A stretch of DNA of 64,000 nt from Atopsyche davidsoni (lineage: Eukaryota; Arthropoda; Insecta; Trichoptera; Hydrobiosidae). The stretch is taken from NCBI GenBank assembly GCA_022113835.1, contig JAILWY010000011.1, positions 6,754,501 to 6,818,500 on the forward strand, read 5' to 3'. Position numbers and translations under genes: made by a program. How positions within the stretch are numbered: position 1 is the first letter of the stretch; the number at the start of each line of letters is the position of its first letter. The notes beneath the pieces are model-generated. The model was not told where the DNA came from. It saw only the letters and a list, made by a program, of their open reading frames with translations, and ran no database searches. Of the stretch, positions 35,433 through 64,000 are shown piece after piece.

Positions 35433-36068
35433 ATGGACGGAGAAGAGCCCGTCCCCCAAGAAAGTGTCAGTAATTTGAAGCAATTTTTAAAAACACACGT
35501 CCCATCCAGTGAATTGCCAAAACTCGAAGAAGACTTAAAAAGAACCATCAGCCTTTCGAAACGCAAGACTAAAAAGGAAACCAAAAGAAAAAGAAACAAG
35601 AAATCCAAATACATTACCAGGAACGAGAAGAAAGCTCTTGGACTTTTCCATCTTCCGAACAAAGGGATGAAGTACTCAGACGTCCTTCCCATGAACCAAA
35701 TGTGGAACGATTACATGAGACACCAACTTGATTTAGACGAACAGAGAGTTCCTCAGATAGAAGAAAAATCTTGGGAAAATTTTTCTCTGTGTATATTCAA
35801 GTCGGATTTTCACGGCGCTCTAATATCAGTCACACGTTCTAAATGCCCAAGTCTAGTTGGCCTTAGCGGAATTTGTGTTATTGATACCAAAAATACTTTT
35901 AAGCTTTTATGCAAAGACAACATAATTAGAACTATACCGAAACAAGAATCTGTGTTTGTTTTACACATGAAGGACATGGAGTTGACGATATTCGGTAAAC
36001 ACATCAATAGAAGACCAGCAGAAAGAAGTGTAAAGATATCCAAATTGTTTACAATTTCAGACTTATAA
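35433..36068 (+). CDS. POP4: Ribonuclease P/MRP protein subunit p29 (POP4/RPP29)
   Basis: A single uninterrupted frame of 211 residues from the ATG at 35433 to TAA. POP4 is a core subunit of RNase P, which matures tRNA 5' ends, and of RNase MRP in the nucleolus. The N-terminal half is very basic (KRKTKKETKRKRNKK), as in the human protein (220 residues). The C-terminal half is the Sm-like UPF0086/Rof barrel: FKSDFHGALISVTRSKCPSL aligns with the human 'ADLHGAIISVTKSKCPSY', followed by GLSGICVIDTKNTFKLL and ERSVK near the end. An earlier in-frame GTG is ignored. AATAAA lies 22 bp past the stop, so the 3' UTR is very short. Confidence 0.95.
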   Translation: MDGEEPVPQESVSNLKQFLKTHVPSSELPKLEEDLKRTISLSKRKTKKETKRKRNKKSKYITRNEKKALGLFHLPNKGMKYSDVLPMNQMWNDYMRHQLDLDEQRVPQIEEKSWENFSLCIFKSDFHGALISVTRSKCPSLVGLSGICVIDTKNTFKLLCKDNIIRTIPKQESVFVLHMKDMELTIFGKHINRRPAERSVKISKLFTISDL

Positions 36069-36089
36069 TATTAATGTAATACACTCAGA

Positions 36090-36095
36090 AATAAA
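36090..36095 (+). terminator. POP4 polyadenylation signal
   Basis: AATAAA 22 bp after the POP4 stop codon, followed by a T-rich stretch. Confidence 0.7.
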
Positions 36096-39000
36096 TGTTT
36101 TATTATTATTATTGTTTAATTATATTAATTATTTATATTTATGATAAATCTATCGGATTCTGACTAACTATTTTCATCAAAGGTATCATTAAATTAAGTG
36201 ATTCAGTGATCTGCATACTGGTGCAAATCGAATGTAAAATTTACCATTATGGTGACTAACAGCGGAGTACTAATAAGCCGCCGTACTCCATACACCAGAA
36301 AATTTACTAATAAAAGACTTTTCTCAATTTTCTTATTACCTATAGGATGATTAAAGGCGACGGGACAGATGTTGAAAAAAGACGTTCAGAATTAAATGTT
36401 CATATATCATACTTTATTATAAATTCAAGAAAGCACATTTTTACAGGAATAAATACAATACAAGTACAATCTAATTTGTTACGTCCTACATCAAACAATA
36501 TATAATCTAACTTTGAGAAACAAAAGGAATGATCTAAGCGCATAGATATAAATTTTAGGACTTAAAAAAACATTGTTAAAAAAGAATAAACATTTATACT
36601 TAAGCAGACCGCGATGAGTGCCCAAGATAACAATCACCAAATCATATTGAACTTGAAAACACCAACGTAGGCTCGTCTTCTGTTTACTAAATTTTGTCCT
36701 TAAGTCAAAAGTTGCAATTCTCGGCCGTCCTTGGACCGGCAGTGCTACGTGCAACTTAACAACATAAGCAACTTCATTGCACAAACTTATAAACAATCAA
36801 ATCTGGGAACCGATCACCAACCTTATTCTGAACTCGACACCTCGCCCATCAGCACAGTTGTCCCAGAGTTACGTAGCTTCGGTTCGAACCTGGCGTAACT
36901 TGAAAGTGTTACAAGTCGGTTTGTGACTAAAACACGCAGTAAGCCTTAAAAATGCAAAGCTAACCATGTTTGTAAAAAGACAGCAACAGCCGGATACTCA
37001 AAGAGCCAACTGTGATATCGAAATATTCATCTGAAAGTTTAGGTAACTGTAAAGGTTCATTAATGTTGGTCCCAGTGCATTATAAAATATTTTTTTGTAA
37101 TTTCTAGTAACTTGCCTGTTTAGTCAATTAGAATAAGGCAGTCATCGTGATGAATACAAAAAAATAATAAATATACAACGTTGCCAACGTAACAAACGTG
37201 CCCAATCGTTTTGGCGAGTTGCGAATAAGGTCGACGGTCAACAGGAGTAACTGAAGATACATACTTATATTACTTAATAATAAAACAATGCTTGAGAGTG
37301 AAAACTCAACTCACTTCATGATAATGTCATTCCAGGTTATCATTCACCAATATTCTCACGGGCGTGATTACGAATAACAAAATTATTAATACTAATGCAG
37401 TTTAGTGATCTAGAAAATACCTAAAGCTATTCATTATAGAGAATACATGTGAAGATGACTTTCGGTATTAGTGAAGATAACGAGTGTCCAGTCATCACTG
37501 ACGTGGCGGTGATGGTGTCGTACCACTTGTGATAATCCGAGAGGTCGTGAACAAACTGTCGGATATAAACATGAATGTCTGTACAGATTATGAAGATTGT
37601 AATAAAAAGATCTCACCATTACTATTCTGTAACCATTCGTTGTTTTCTACCAAATGTTATAAAAAAAAAACCACTAGAAACGCTCCTAACGCAGACTACG
37701 TAAAATAAAAACTTCAACTTCAAACAAAACTCCATTAAAATATGTAAAATTAAAGACTGTATGTAAATATTTCATAGAAAATTAAACCCTGATAGCACGG
37801 AACTCAGGCAACGCTTACATCCTCTATTTTAGATTGTTTCTAATGAATATAAAATCAACAATCAATTATAAAATTCCAAAATGAATGCAATAATGTAAAA
37901 AAAAAGCTAACACACAGTTTTTTTTCTTCAGTTATTATACAATTTTACATTTTATCATAATAAGGATCCACTGCGGGAATAAACCTCAAGCTCCTACCGA
38001 AGAACACGCTAGGCCCGATTGCATACAATTTAACTCTACAGTTCGATCGATACAAGCATCCAAACAAATCACAAAAATTAATCTGACTTTAACACCGGAT
38101 TTATAATTTTATTTACATTATATATGTGCAATTGTTTTTTTTTTACATCACTATCCTGAATTCTTGTAGCTAATTTGTCTTTAGTAGTTTTTCTTTTGTC
38201 TCCATTAAATTACACAAATCTTACAATAAAGGAAGTTTCAGTTGTACGAATTCTAGCCGAAGTAGGGGATGGTCCTGGCTTCACTACGCTGAATTGTTTC
38301 ATACTCACAGAGCATCCATGAAAGTAAATGATCATCCAGAAAATAACGTCAGTGTCAAGGCAAATACCCATTGCTTCATAACAAAACTATCACTAACTAT
38401 TTAGGAGCAAGATCCGCCAATCTAAGCATGTATCTAATGGTCCTTACATTATAAATGATCAACAGAAGGAAACTTTCAATTCCTCCATTGTGTCTAGTTA
38501 ACAGATACCTGATTTATGAATCGTGATTTGGTGGCGAGCAGTGAGGGTATGCAGTCTACCGAAGCCTGGCTAAGAATGTGATTTCACTTCGCTACCGAGA
38601 AACTGGACCCAGTGTCGCATAGAACCACAGTTCCAAAGAAGAAAGTATACTATGGAAGGGGAGCTATACCTATGCTACTCTGCGCCTTCGACTTCGACAC
38701 TTATCATAGAGACAATCGAGCAGTTGGGTTTTCATCACACAAGGCTCTCAGGTTTTCCAACATTCCAAGCCATCTCCGAACACAATAATTGCCCCTTCAC
38801 TGCACGTCACCGGTGATTATAGGTGATAATTAGAAAATATTACTTTTGTTTCATAAGTTGGCTTTGTCTATAAATCTCATATAAACAATTAATTATAACA
38901 TTAATAGGCGTCCGATATATTCTGATACGCGTCACAGCTGAGGTTGTAGGAAAACAATTTGCTACAACTTTCCAACATCTTATATCGAGGTTTATTGCTA

Positions 39001-39914
39001 GAAATTTGAATTAAGTGGCTGATCATCTTACAAGTCTCAACATAGGGCAGCGTTACGCCGCGCAGAGTGATTTCCACTCGCAGACGGTCAGTTTGTACAA
39101 TTCACAGAGCGCCACCATCAAATGATCATTCATGGAAGTCGCCTATTTTTTACTACAAAAATATTAATATATTATGTGATAGTCGTGTGAAATTTTACAA
39201 TAGAATTATGCCAGTATCCATTGTAGAATATAGAAAAAACTTTGTAACAATAAAGTCGCACGTTAGTCAATATCCCTATAGATCTCAAGTAATAACGATG
39301 ATACTCATGCAAAAACGGTTTCAAAAAACATTCAATCGACATAAAAAAATCTCCAGTAAACGTACAGTTTATACATTTTTATTTCGATACAAATCGTAAA
39401 TTTTACTAGCGTTCAATAAAAAAAATAATAACACTTCAGTTACGTTTGCAGTACTCTTCTTCATAGTCAGACTGCTAAACTTCGAGGCGGCGTACTCAAA
39501 ATGAACCTTCTAAAGAAATGTACGTCAATATTTATTTATATGTAAATAGGTTATAATCTCTATACACGTTTTCCAATAAGCTACGTTCGTTTTGCCCCGC
39601 TGCGAAGATTCATACCACTAAAAGGATCGAGAACTAAAGAGGAGCGCCCACTCTTCACGCCCGCAAGAGAGAACGGCTTAACAATATTATAACTTCAACT
39701 AGAGGCGATTCGCAAAGACTCATAAGATCCCCTTAGTGCACAGCTCGGGAGGATTATTGAAAACTTTTCACTATTATTATAATACAAAAGAACCATCGCA
39801 TTTGGGTGCGGCCTCGTGTCCCCTCTACAGATGCAGGGTGTTGATTTTGAGAGCTACGCTCGAGTCGCTACAGGGCAGGGCGCGGCCGCAGCGATCGTCT
39901 TTGGACTGGAGAGT
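36096..39914. other. Convergent region between POP4 and Chc (probable long Chc 3' UTR)
   Basis: No coding exon is recognisable on either strand. AATAAA signals on the minus strand occur near 39532 and as far as 36413-36418, so the Chc transcript could carry up to about 3.5 kb of 3' UTR. At 36855-36900 a small foldback (agttacg...cgtaact around ggttcgaacc) is visible. Confidence 0.55.
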
Positions 39915-59199
<19,285 letters not shown>

Positions 59200-59769
59200 G
59201 GTGGTCTATGCGGCTTGTCTCCCAGTTTCAAGCGAGAATGTTGGTCGGCACTTAAATAATAATCTCTATTGTCCGAAATCAAAATACACACAAAAACTGT
59301 CAAATCACTCAACAAACTTCACGCAAATGCCAGTGACCACCCAACATGGCGCACATAATTTAAAAGAAAATAGTCCGAAAACCGCCGTAGTTTTTACGCA
59401 CTCATCAGACTGCGTTTTCTATATTCTTACACAGATTTTTTTGTAATGAAAATTTATCCGTGCTTTATACTAAATTCGGGCACTTTCGGCCACCTACACG
59501 GCACGCAAACGGCAAAAGGAACGACTTTTTCCTAGCGGATGCCACATACACAGCCAGAGAGACAAAACGACTTATTGACCAATGGTTGATTAGTGATCTT
59601 TTTTTCAGTCAGCTCACCTTTAACAACAAATTTATAATTAAATTAAAATTAGGAACAAACCAATAAAATTATACATTTTAGTTTTTATATTTTTATGGTA
59701 AATTTTTTATTATTTTTATTTTATTTTATTTTTTGGCACAACACAGAATATAATTTAAATTTAAGCTTG

Positions 59770-59833
<64 letters not shown>

Positions 59834-60076
59834 ATTTATCAAAATTGATAATTATTGTTACAGAAATACTAATTTCTAAATAAAATTTATAGCAACGCAT
59901 AGAGCATTACTTGCAACTTTGAAGGTTGACAAATCAAGTGTCAAAAACATTCGAGACTGCTTTGTAAAATACTCCGAAAAATTCCACACAATAATTAAAT
60001 TTGAATTACTTGCAGTTTTCTCACAAAGAAAAAGCACAGATTTTCTTGTATATAAATTAAACGACAATCCGCAAAC
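59200..60076. promoter_or_regulatory. Divergent promoter region between Chc and Ufd1
   Basis: The start codons are 877 bp apart and point in opposite directions. The region must hold both 5' UTRs. It contains a YY1-like aacatggcgc near 59343 and an (AT)30 microsatellite that splits it. No clear TATA box can be told from the AT repeats. Confidence 0.5.
59772..59831. repeat. (AT)30 microsatellite
   Basis: An uninterrupted AT dinucleotide run of 60 bases, about 245 bp upstream of the Ufd1 start codon. It is likely to vary in length between individuals. Confidence 0.95.
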
Positions 60077-62599
60077 ATGGTAAATAATCCAGTTCATGTA
60101 AACAAACGAAGTGTTTCTTTGTTTGAATGGTATATTTTCAACTCCATATTTCATATTATTTACTAAAAAAAATCTGATCAGTTTCAGTTCGGCTTCAATA
60201 TGTTTCACGAGATAACCAGGCCATTCGAGACGACTTATCGATGTTTTTCAGTCTCTATGATGCCTGGTAATGAGAGACAAGATGTGGAACGAGGAGGCAA
60301 AAGTATATAATTCTTGACCTAAAAAAATAACCATTCCAATATTTTTTTTCAATTTGATAATAATTGTACACTTTCTTGTTATAGTTATCATGCCACCGTC
60401 AGCTTTGGAGCAGCTCACAAGACTAAATATAGAGTATCCCATGATGTTTAAGCTCACCAATAAGAAAACAAAGAGAATCACGCATTGTGGAGTTTTGGAG
60501 TTTGTTGCTGATGAGGGAAATGTTTATCTTCCACTCTGGGTAAATACTATAGCCAGACATTGTAGACATAATTGTCACTTCAGTAGTACAAATTACATTG
60601 TTAATCTCGCGAGCTTTTGTGTGGCATGTGTGTCGTTTCTTTTGCTGATAAGATTAAGATAAGATAAGTTCTGATTAACTGATTAAGATTAGTTCGAAGT
60701 AAGCAAAGGGTCCACCTTCTTGTTGTACAATCACCGAATATTCAATTCTTATCGCTAAGCAATTTCCCGGCTCGAATCTGGTGGACCTAATAATGTTTAA
60801 AAAGAACCCGAAAGGCGAAATAAGTTTTTGATCAATCAATTATGTTAAATATCATAGATTGTCTCCAGTTTTAGATATAAGAAAACCATTTGATGCTGGT
60901 TTTCTTTGATACTGGAGACGTTCATAGTTGGCTTTCTTTTAGGCTTTCTAAAGTTGGGCGTTTCTCGTATTTAAAGTAAACATAAAATATAACAAAGCTG
61001 ATTTATAAACAGTTTACAGTTCTAAACTTTAATTAATTTCTATTTCAGATGATGCATAATTTAGTCTTAGAAGAAGGTGCCAACATTCTCATAGAGAGCG
61101 TATCCCTTCCAGTGGCTACATTCTCAAAGTTCCAGCCCCTTTCTTCAGATTTCCTCGATATAACTAACCCTAAAGCAGGTAAATACAAATGCCGTTGTAC
61201 TTCACTGTACTGTGATTTTAGAACCATAAATTGTTTTGCAAAAATCGTCAACTCATCTTCGATCGATCGATTGTTACATCGATCAGTTTGTATTGGCACC
61301 TGAAGAAGTGGGAGCTCACCAAGATGACTCAGGTCCATATATCTAGTTTACAAGCATACACAAATGATGATTGGAAGCTATTCTGTTAAAAATACTAGAA
61401 TCTGAATTGTGCTCTAAAAAAACATCTGACTTATAAGAAACTAACGTGGATTCCTAAGAATGATCCATCATAACCAAGTTGCTCGTGCAGTCTCTCAATA
61501 TTTTTGTGTTTGCTTGAACAAAATAGGTGTTGTAAATATATATATTTATATACAGATTTTGTTTTTGATGAAGTGAGCACGTGTCTAACAGGTAACAATA
61601 CATAAATGTAGAAGACGGATTGAATTTTGTGAATTTATATTTAAAATATCAAAAATTAATGGCATTTATTCTATTTCAGTTTTAGAAAATGGTCTAAGAA
61701 ATTTTGCCTGTCTAACTACAGGGGACGTAATAGCAATAAAATATAATTCAAAAGTATATGAGATGTGTGTGTTAGAGGCCAAGCCGGGACACGCTGTGAC
61801 TATTATTGAATGTGACATGAATGTAAGTACAACATTTTAATCACCATGATTTCAATAAATAGACTGTACGCCTTCGAAATGCAGCACGTAGGTAAAGGAC
61901 TGGTCGATTCATCAAGTCTTGATAGAACAGGACTCAAATTGATAAACACTCAATCAAGAGCCAACGACTAATCACTGAGTTAACAAATTACTGCCACAAT
62001 ATTTTGATGATTTTTTAGGTGGAATTTGCACCTCCTGTTGGCTACAAAGAGCAGGAGCACGTCCCTACTGCTGGTGGATCGGGTTCCTCACAGAGAGGCT
62101 CCACAGTCCAAGACATGGCTGCCCTCATGCCGGAGCCCATTGGGTTTATTGCTTTCAAGGGACAAGGGAACAGGCTTGACGGGAAAAAGAAAAAAACTGG
62201 AAATAGTACAGGACAGGAAGAAGATACTAAACCTAGACAGGTACGAGATTCTATATTATTATATTATTTATAGGTGTAAAGGCTTTATAGGTATATCTGA
62301 TGTATGCTTATAGTTGATTAGGTTTCTTGTATTAATTTGTAAATCAAGTCTTTGATTTGATTCGCACTGTATTTTCCTGGTGCCGTAATTACTGTTTCAT
62401 TGAGAATTTGGTTTATGAATTTCAGGTATACGTGAGGGGAATCCCCGATTATGATTACGTGGTGGGAAATCTCAGGTTCTTAAGGAACTCTCGTCCAATC
62501 ACTGCACACAAAGACGACAAGGACGTAACGGACCAGTTTGAGGCCTTTAAGGGGGAAGGCTTCACCCTGCGCAAGGCCAAGTCTAACAACCACATGTGA
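60077..62599 (+). CDS. Ufd1: Ubiquitin fusion degradation protein 1 (UFD1)
   Basis: UFD1 pairs with NPL4 to bring ubiquitylated substrates to the p97/VCP unfoldase, including in ER-associated degradation. Seven coding exons: 60077-60079 (ATG only), 60182-60302, 60385-60539, 61049-61178, 61680-61822, 62019-62240 and 62426-62599, for 315 residues (human 307). The protein begins [11 protein letters not shown], close to fly 'MFQFSGFNMMF'. The N-terminal double-psi barrel holds [22 protein letters not shown] and LTGDV-type landmarks such as [13 protein letters not shown]. Two SHP boxes that bind p97 are clear: [10 protein letters not shown] (from residue 230) and FKGEGFTL (from residue 299). The gene is divergent from Chc. 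A polyadenylation signal lies at 62875. Confidence 0.95.
60861..60919. repeat. Imperfect foldback of about 59 bases in Ufd1 intron 3
   Basis: gtctccagt at the left pairs exactly with actggagac at the right, and agaaaacca with tggttttct, separated by an internal asymmetric bulge and a short loop. The size and shape resemble a pre-miRNA, but it may be a decayed inverted repeat. Confidence 0.5.
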
Positions 62600-62874
62600 T
62601 AGTTATTGCACAACATATTTATATTAGCGTACTAGATAGTGGATTGTCCGATCGTAAGTCAAATCTAATGTGAGATATACCATGGATTATGTGTTCAACG
62701 AATCTGTTCCCCTATACTGTATTTTTTGGATAATATAAAAAGAAGTAATCATGAATTTTTACCTTCAAGACCCTGCCGTTATCATAAAAAAAGTATTACC
62801 TTGGAACTATTTAATATTGTATAATAATCATTTTATTAGTCGCCGAGTTTTAAACTCGAGTCTGGAAGTTTTTG

Positions 62875-62880
62875 AATAAA
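62875..62880 (+). terminator. Ufd1 polyadenylation signal
   Basis: AATAAA about 275 bp after the stop codon. A small palindrome, cgagttttaaactcg, lies just upstream at 62844-62858. Confidence 0.6.
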
Positions 62881-63922
62881 TAGTGAAAAATTATCAAGAG
62901 TATTATTTTATGTAATTTGGGATTTACCTTAGTTTAAATTTTTTTTTTTTTTTAAATCAAAGCTTCAAAGTTCTATTTTTCTATGTTTCTTGTGAAAAAG
63001 AGCATTTATAAAACAGGCAATAATACACAAGTGTAGAAAACGGAACTCTCATTATATTTTGTGTCAAAATCATCGACAAGTTTATTCGTTGCCCATGACC
63101 TAAAAAGCAAATAGCAAAGTTTTGGATTTTAGATTTTTTTAGATAAGTATTTTTCATATTTTCAAATGATTCAATTTATTTTTCTCAAAATAGATTACTA
63201 GATCAAATAAAAATAAAATCAGATCACAGTAGTCATGGTATTAACGATTTGATTTTTCCAGTGTTAAGCAAAATTTTTGGCTTATGCTGTGCGTTTTGAA
63301 ACATCCTTAAACATCAACTCTTCGATTTATTTGGCTTAGTTGTTAGAAATGTTGACTGCTAACCAAAAGCTTGGTAATTTAATTTTCATCCTGACAAATT
63401 TGAGATCAGCCATGTTTCGCTGTAGTGAAATTGAATGTCAGTGTAAGTATATTCGATGCATTCCAAAGAAGTAAAATAACAAATCATCAGTATTTATTCA
63501 TACTAAATTACATCAAAAATGATTGTTGAAATCCTCAAACAAGTATATTAAAAACATTTAATAACTCATAAGTTGAAAGTACATGAAAAAAATACAATAA
63601 TAATTATATCATTTGTTCAATTTACATAAATAAACAGAAAATCCTGCAGAGGAAAACATGATTTATTATTAGACTAAATTTTAATTATATTTTTGCTTTA
63701 TCTAAAAATAATAATAAGTTAGTTATTTCAAGATGCAAATGAAAATATTTTTTTATCATATAAAAACAATACGTTGTTAAATTGCAAAGTACAATTTCCA
63801 ATTCCATATCCAGTATGCATTTATGGGTAAATTTGTTTACAAGTGTATTTATACTTTCCATTTACAGTAAAAAATGGTTTTGAAATATAAAATACTAAAA
63901 ACCATGTAAAAACAAACTCATA
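62881..63922. other. Non-coding region downstream of Ufd1
   Basis: AT-rich sequence with no recognisable gene or repeat before the possible minus-strand terminal exon at 63923-63967. Confidence 0.65.
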
Positions 63923-63967
63923 TTAAACTGAGGCTGCACTGGAGATGCTGTCTTGCACCATCGGCCG
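63923..63967 (-). CDS. Possible terminal exon of a neighbouring minus-strand gene
   Basis: On the minus strand an acceptor-like ...accacattag is followed by 14 open codons, RPMVQDSISSAASV, then TAA. The base composition is GC-richer than the flanks, as in real exons here. An in-frame TAG lies just upstream, so it could only be coding if spliced. The rest of such a gene would lie beyond the window. The stretch is too short to name a family and could be chance. Confidence 0.2.
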   Translation of the reverse strand, partial: RPMVQDSISSAASV

Positions 63968-64000
63968 CTAATGTGGTATTATACTGTATTTTATGAAACC

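Noticed and set aside
36855..36900. ggttcgaacc within a small foldback, resembling a tRNA T arm
   Set aside because: It is a simple palindrome; no A box or cloverleaf around it.
39067..39399. 110-codon + strand frame downstream of Chc
   Set aside because: Starts in low-complexity DNA, is antisense to the probable Chc 3' UTR, and has no domain.

Overview
This is eukaryotic nuclear DNA. The non-coding sequence is AT-rich and the short, GC-richer exons have GT-AG introns. The proteins look like insect orthologues; a moth or butterfly is my best guess, but that is an inference. I read five protein-coding genes by assembling exons phase by phase. I see no prokaryotic or viral genes, CRISPR array or rRNA gene.

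Layout. (1) 1-6080: non-coding upstream DNA with foldback repeats and a GC-rich, promoter-like patch at 5090-5400. (2) 6081-24488, + strand: a myotubularin-family phosphoinositide 3-phosphatase of the MTMR3/MTMR4 type, with PH-GRAM, phosphatase, disordered linker, coiled coil and C-terminal FYVE finger. Its 5' end is uncertain: two phase-compatible first coding exons exist (6081-6263 and 10887-10901). (3) 31906-34801, - strand: the Rab GTPase-activating protein TBC1D22, in three coding exons. (4) 35433-36068, + strand: the intronless RNase P/MRP subunit POP4 (RPP29). (5) 39915-59199, - strand: clathrin heavy chain, complete in 28 coding exons (1675 residues). (6) 60077-62599, + strand: UFD1, the ubiquitin-recognition cofactor of p97/VCP, in seven coding exons, the first holding only the ATG. 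The last 1.4 kb is non-coding apart from a possible terminal exon of a neighbouring - strand gene.

TBC1D22/POP4 and Chc/Ufd1 are two head-to-head pairs separated by 631 and 877 bp, each probably sharing a divergent promoter region. MTMR/TBC1D22 and POP4/Chc are tail-to-tail with 7.4 and 3.8 kb between stop codons, probably mostly long 3' UTRs. Three genes act in membrane traffic (PI3P turnover, Rab inactivation, coat formation); the others act in tRNA processing and protein extraction. They are housekeeping genes and the sequence does not suggest they form one system.

I found no clearly undescribed system. The points most worth a second look are the alternative MTMR starts, a 6-residue insertion at a Chc splice junction with a nested GC donor, a splice choice that would remove the MTMR FYVE finger, the ATG-only Ufd1 exon, a perfect 39-bp intronic hairpin, and a pre-miRNA-sized foldback in Ufd1.
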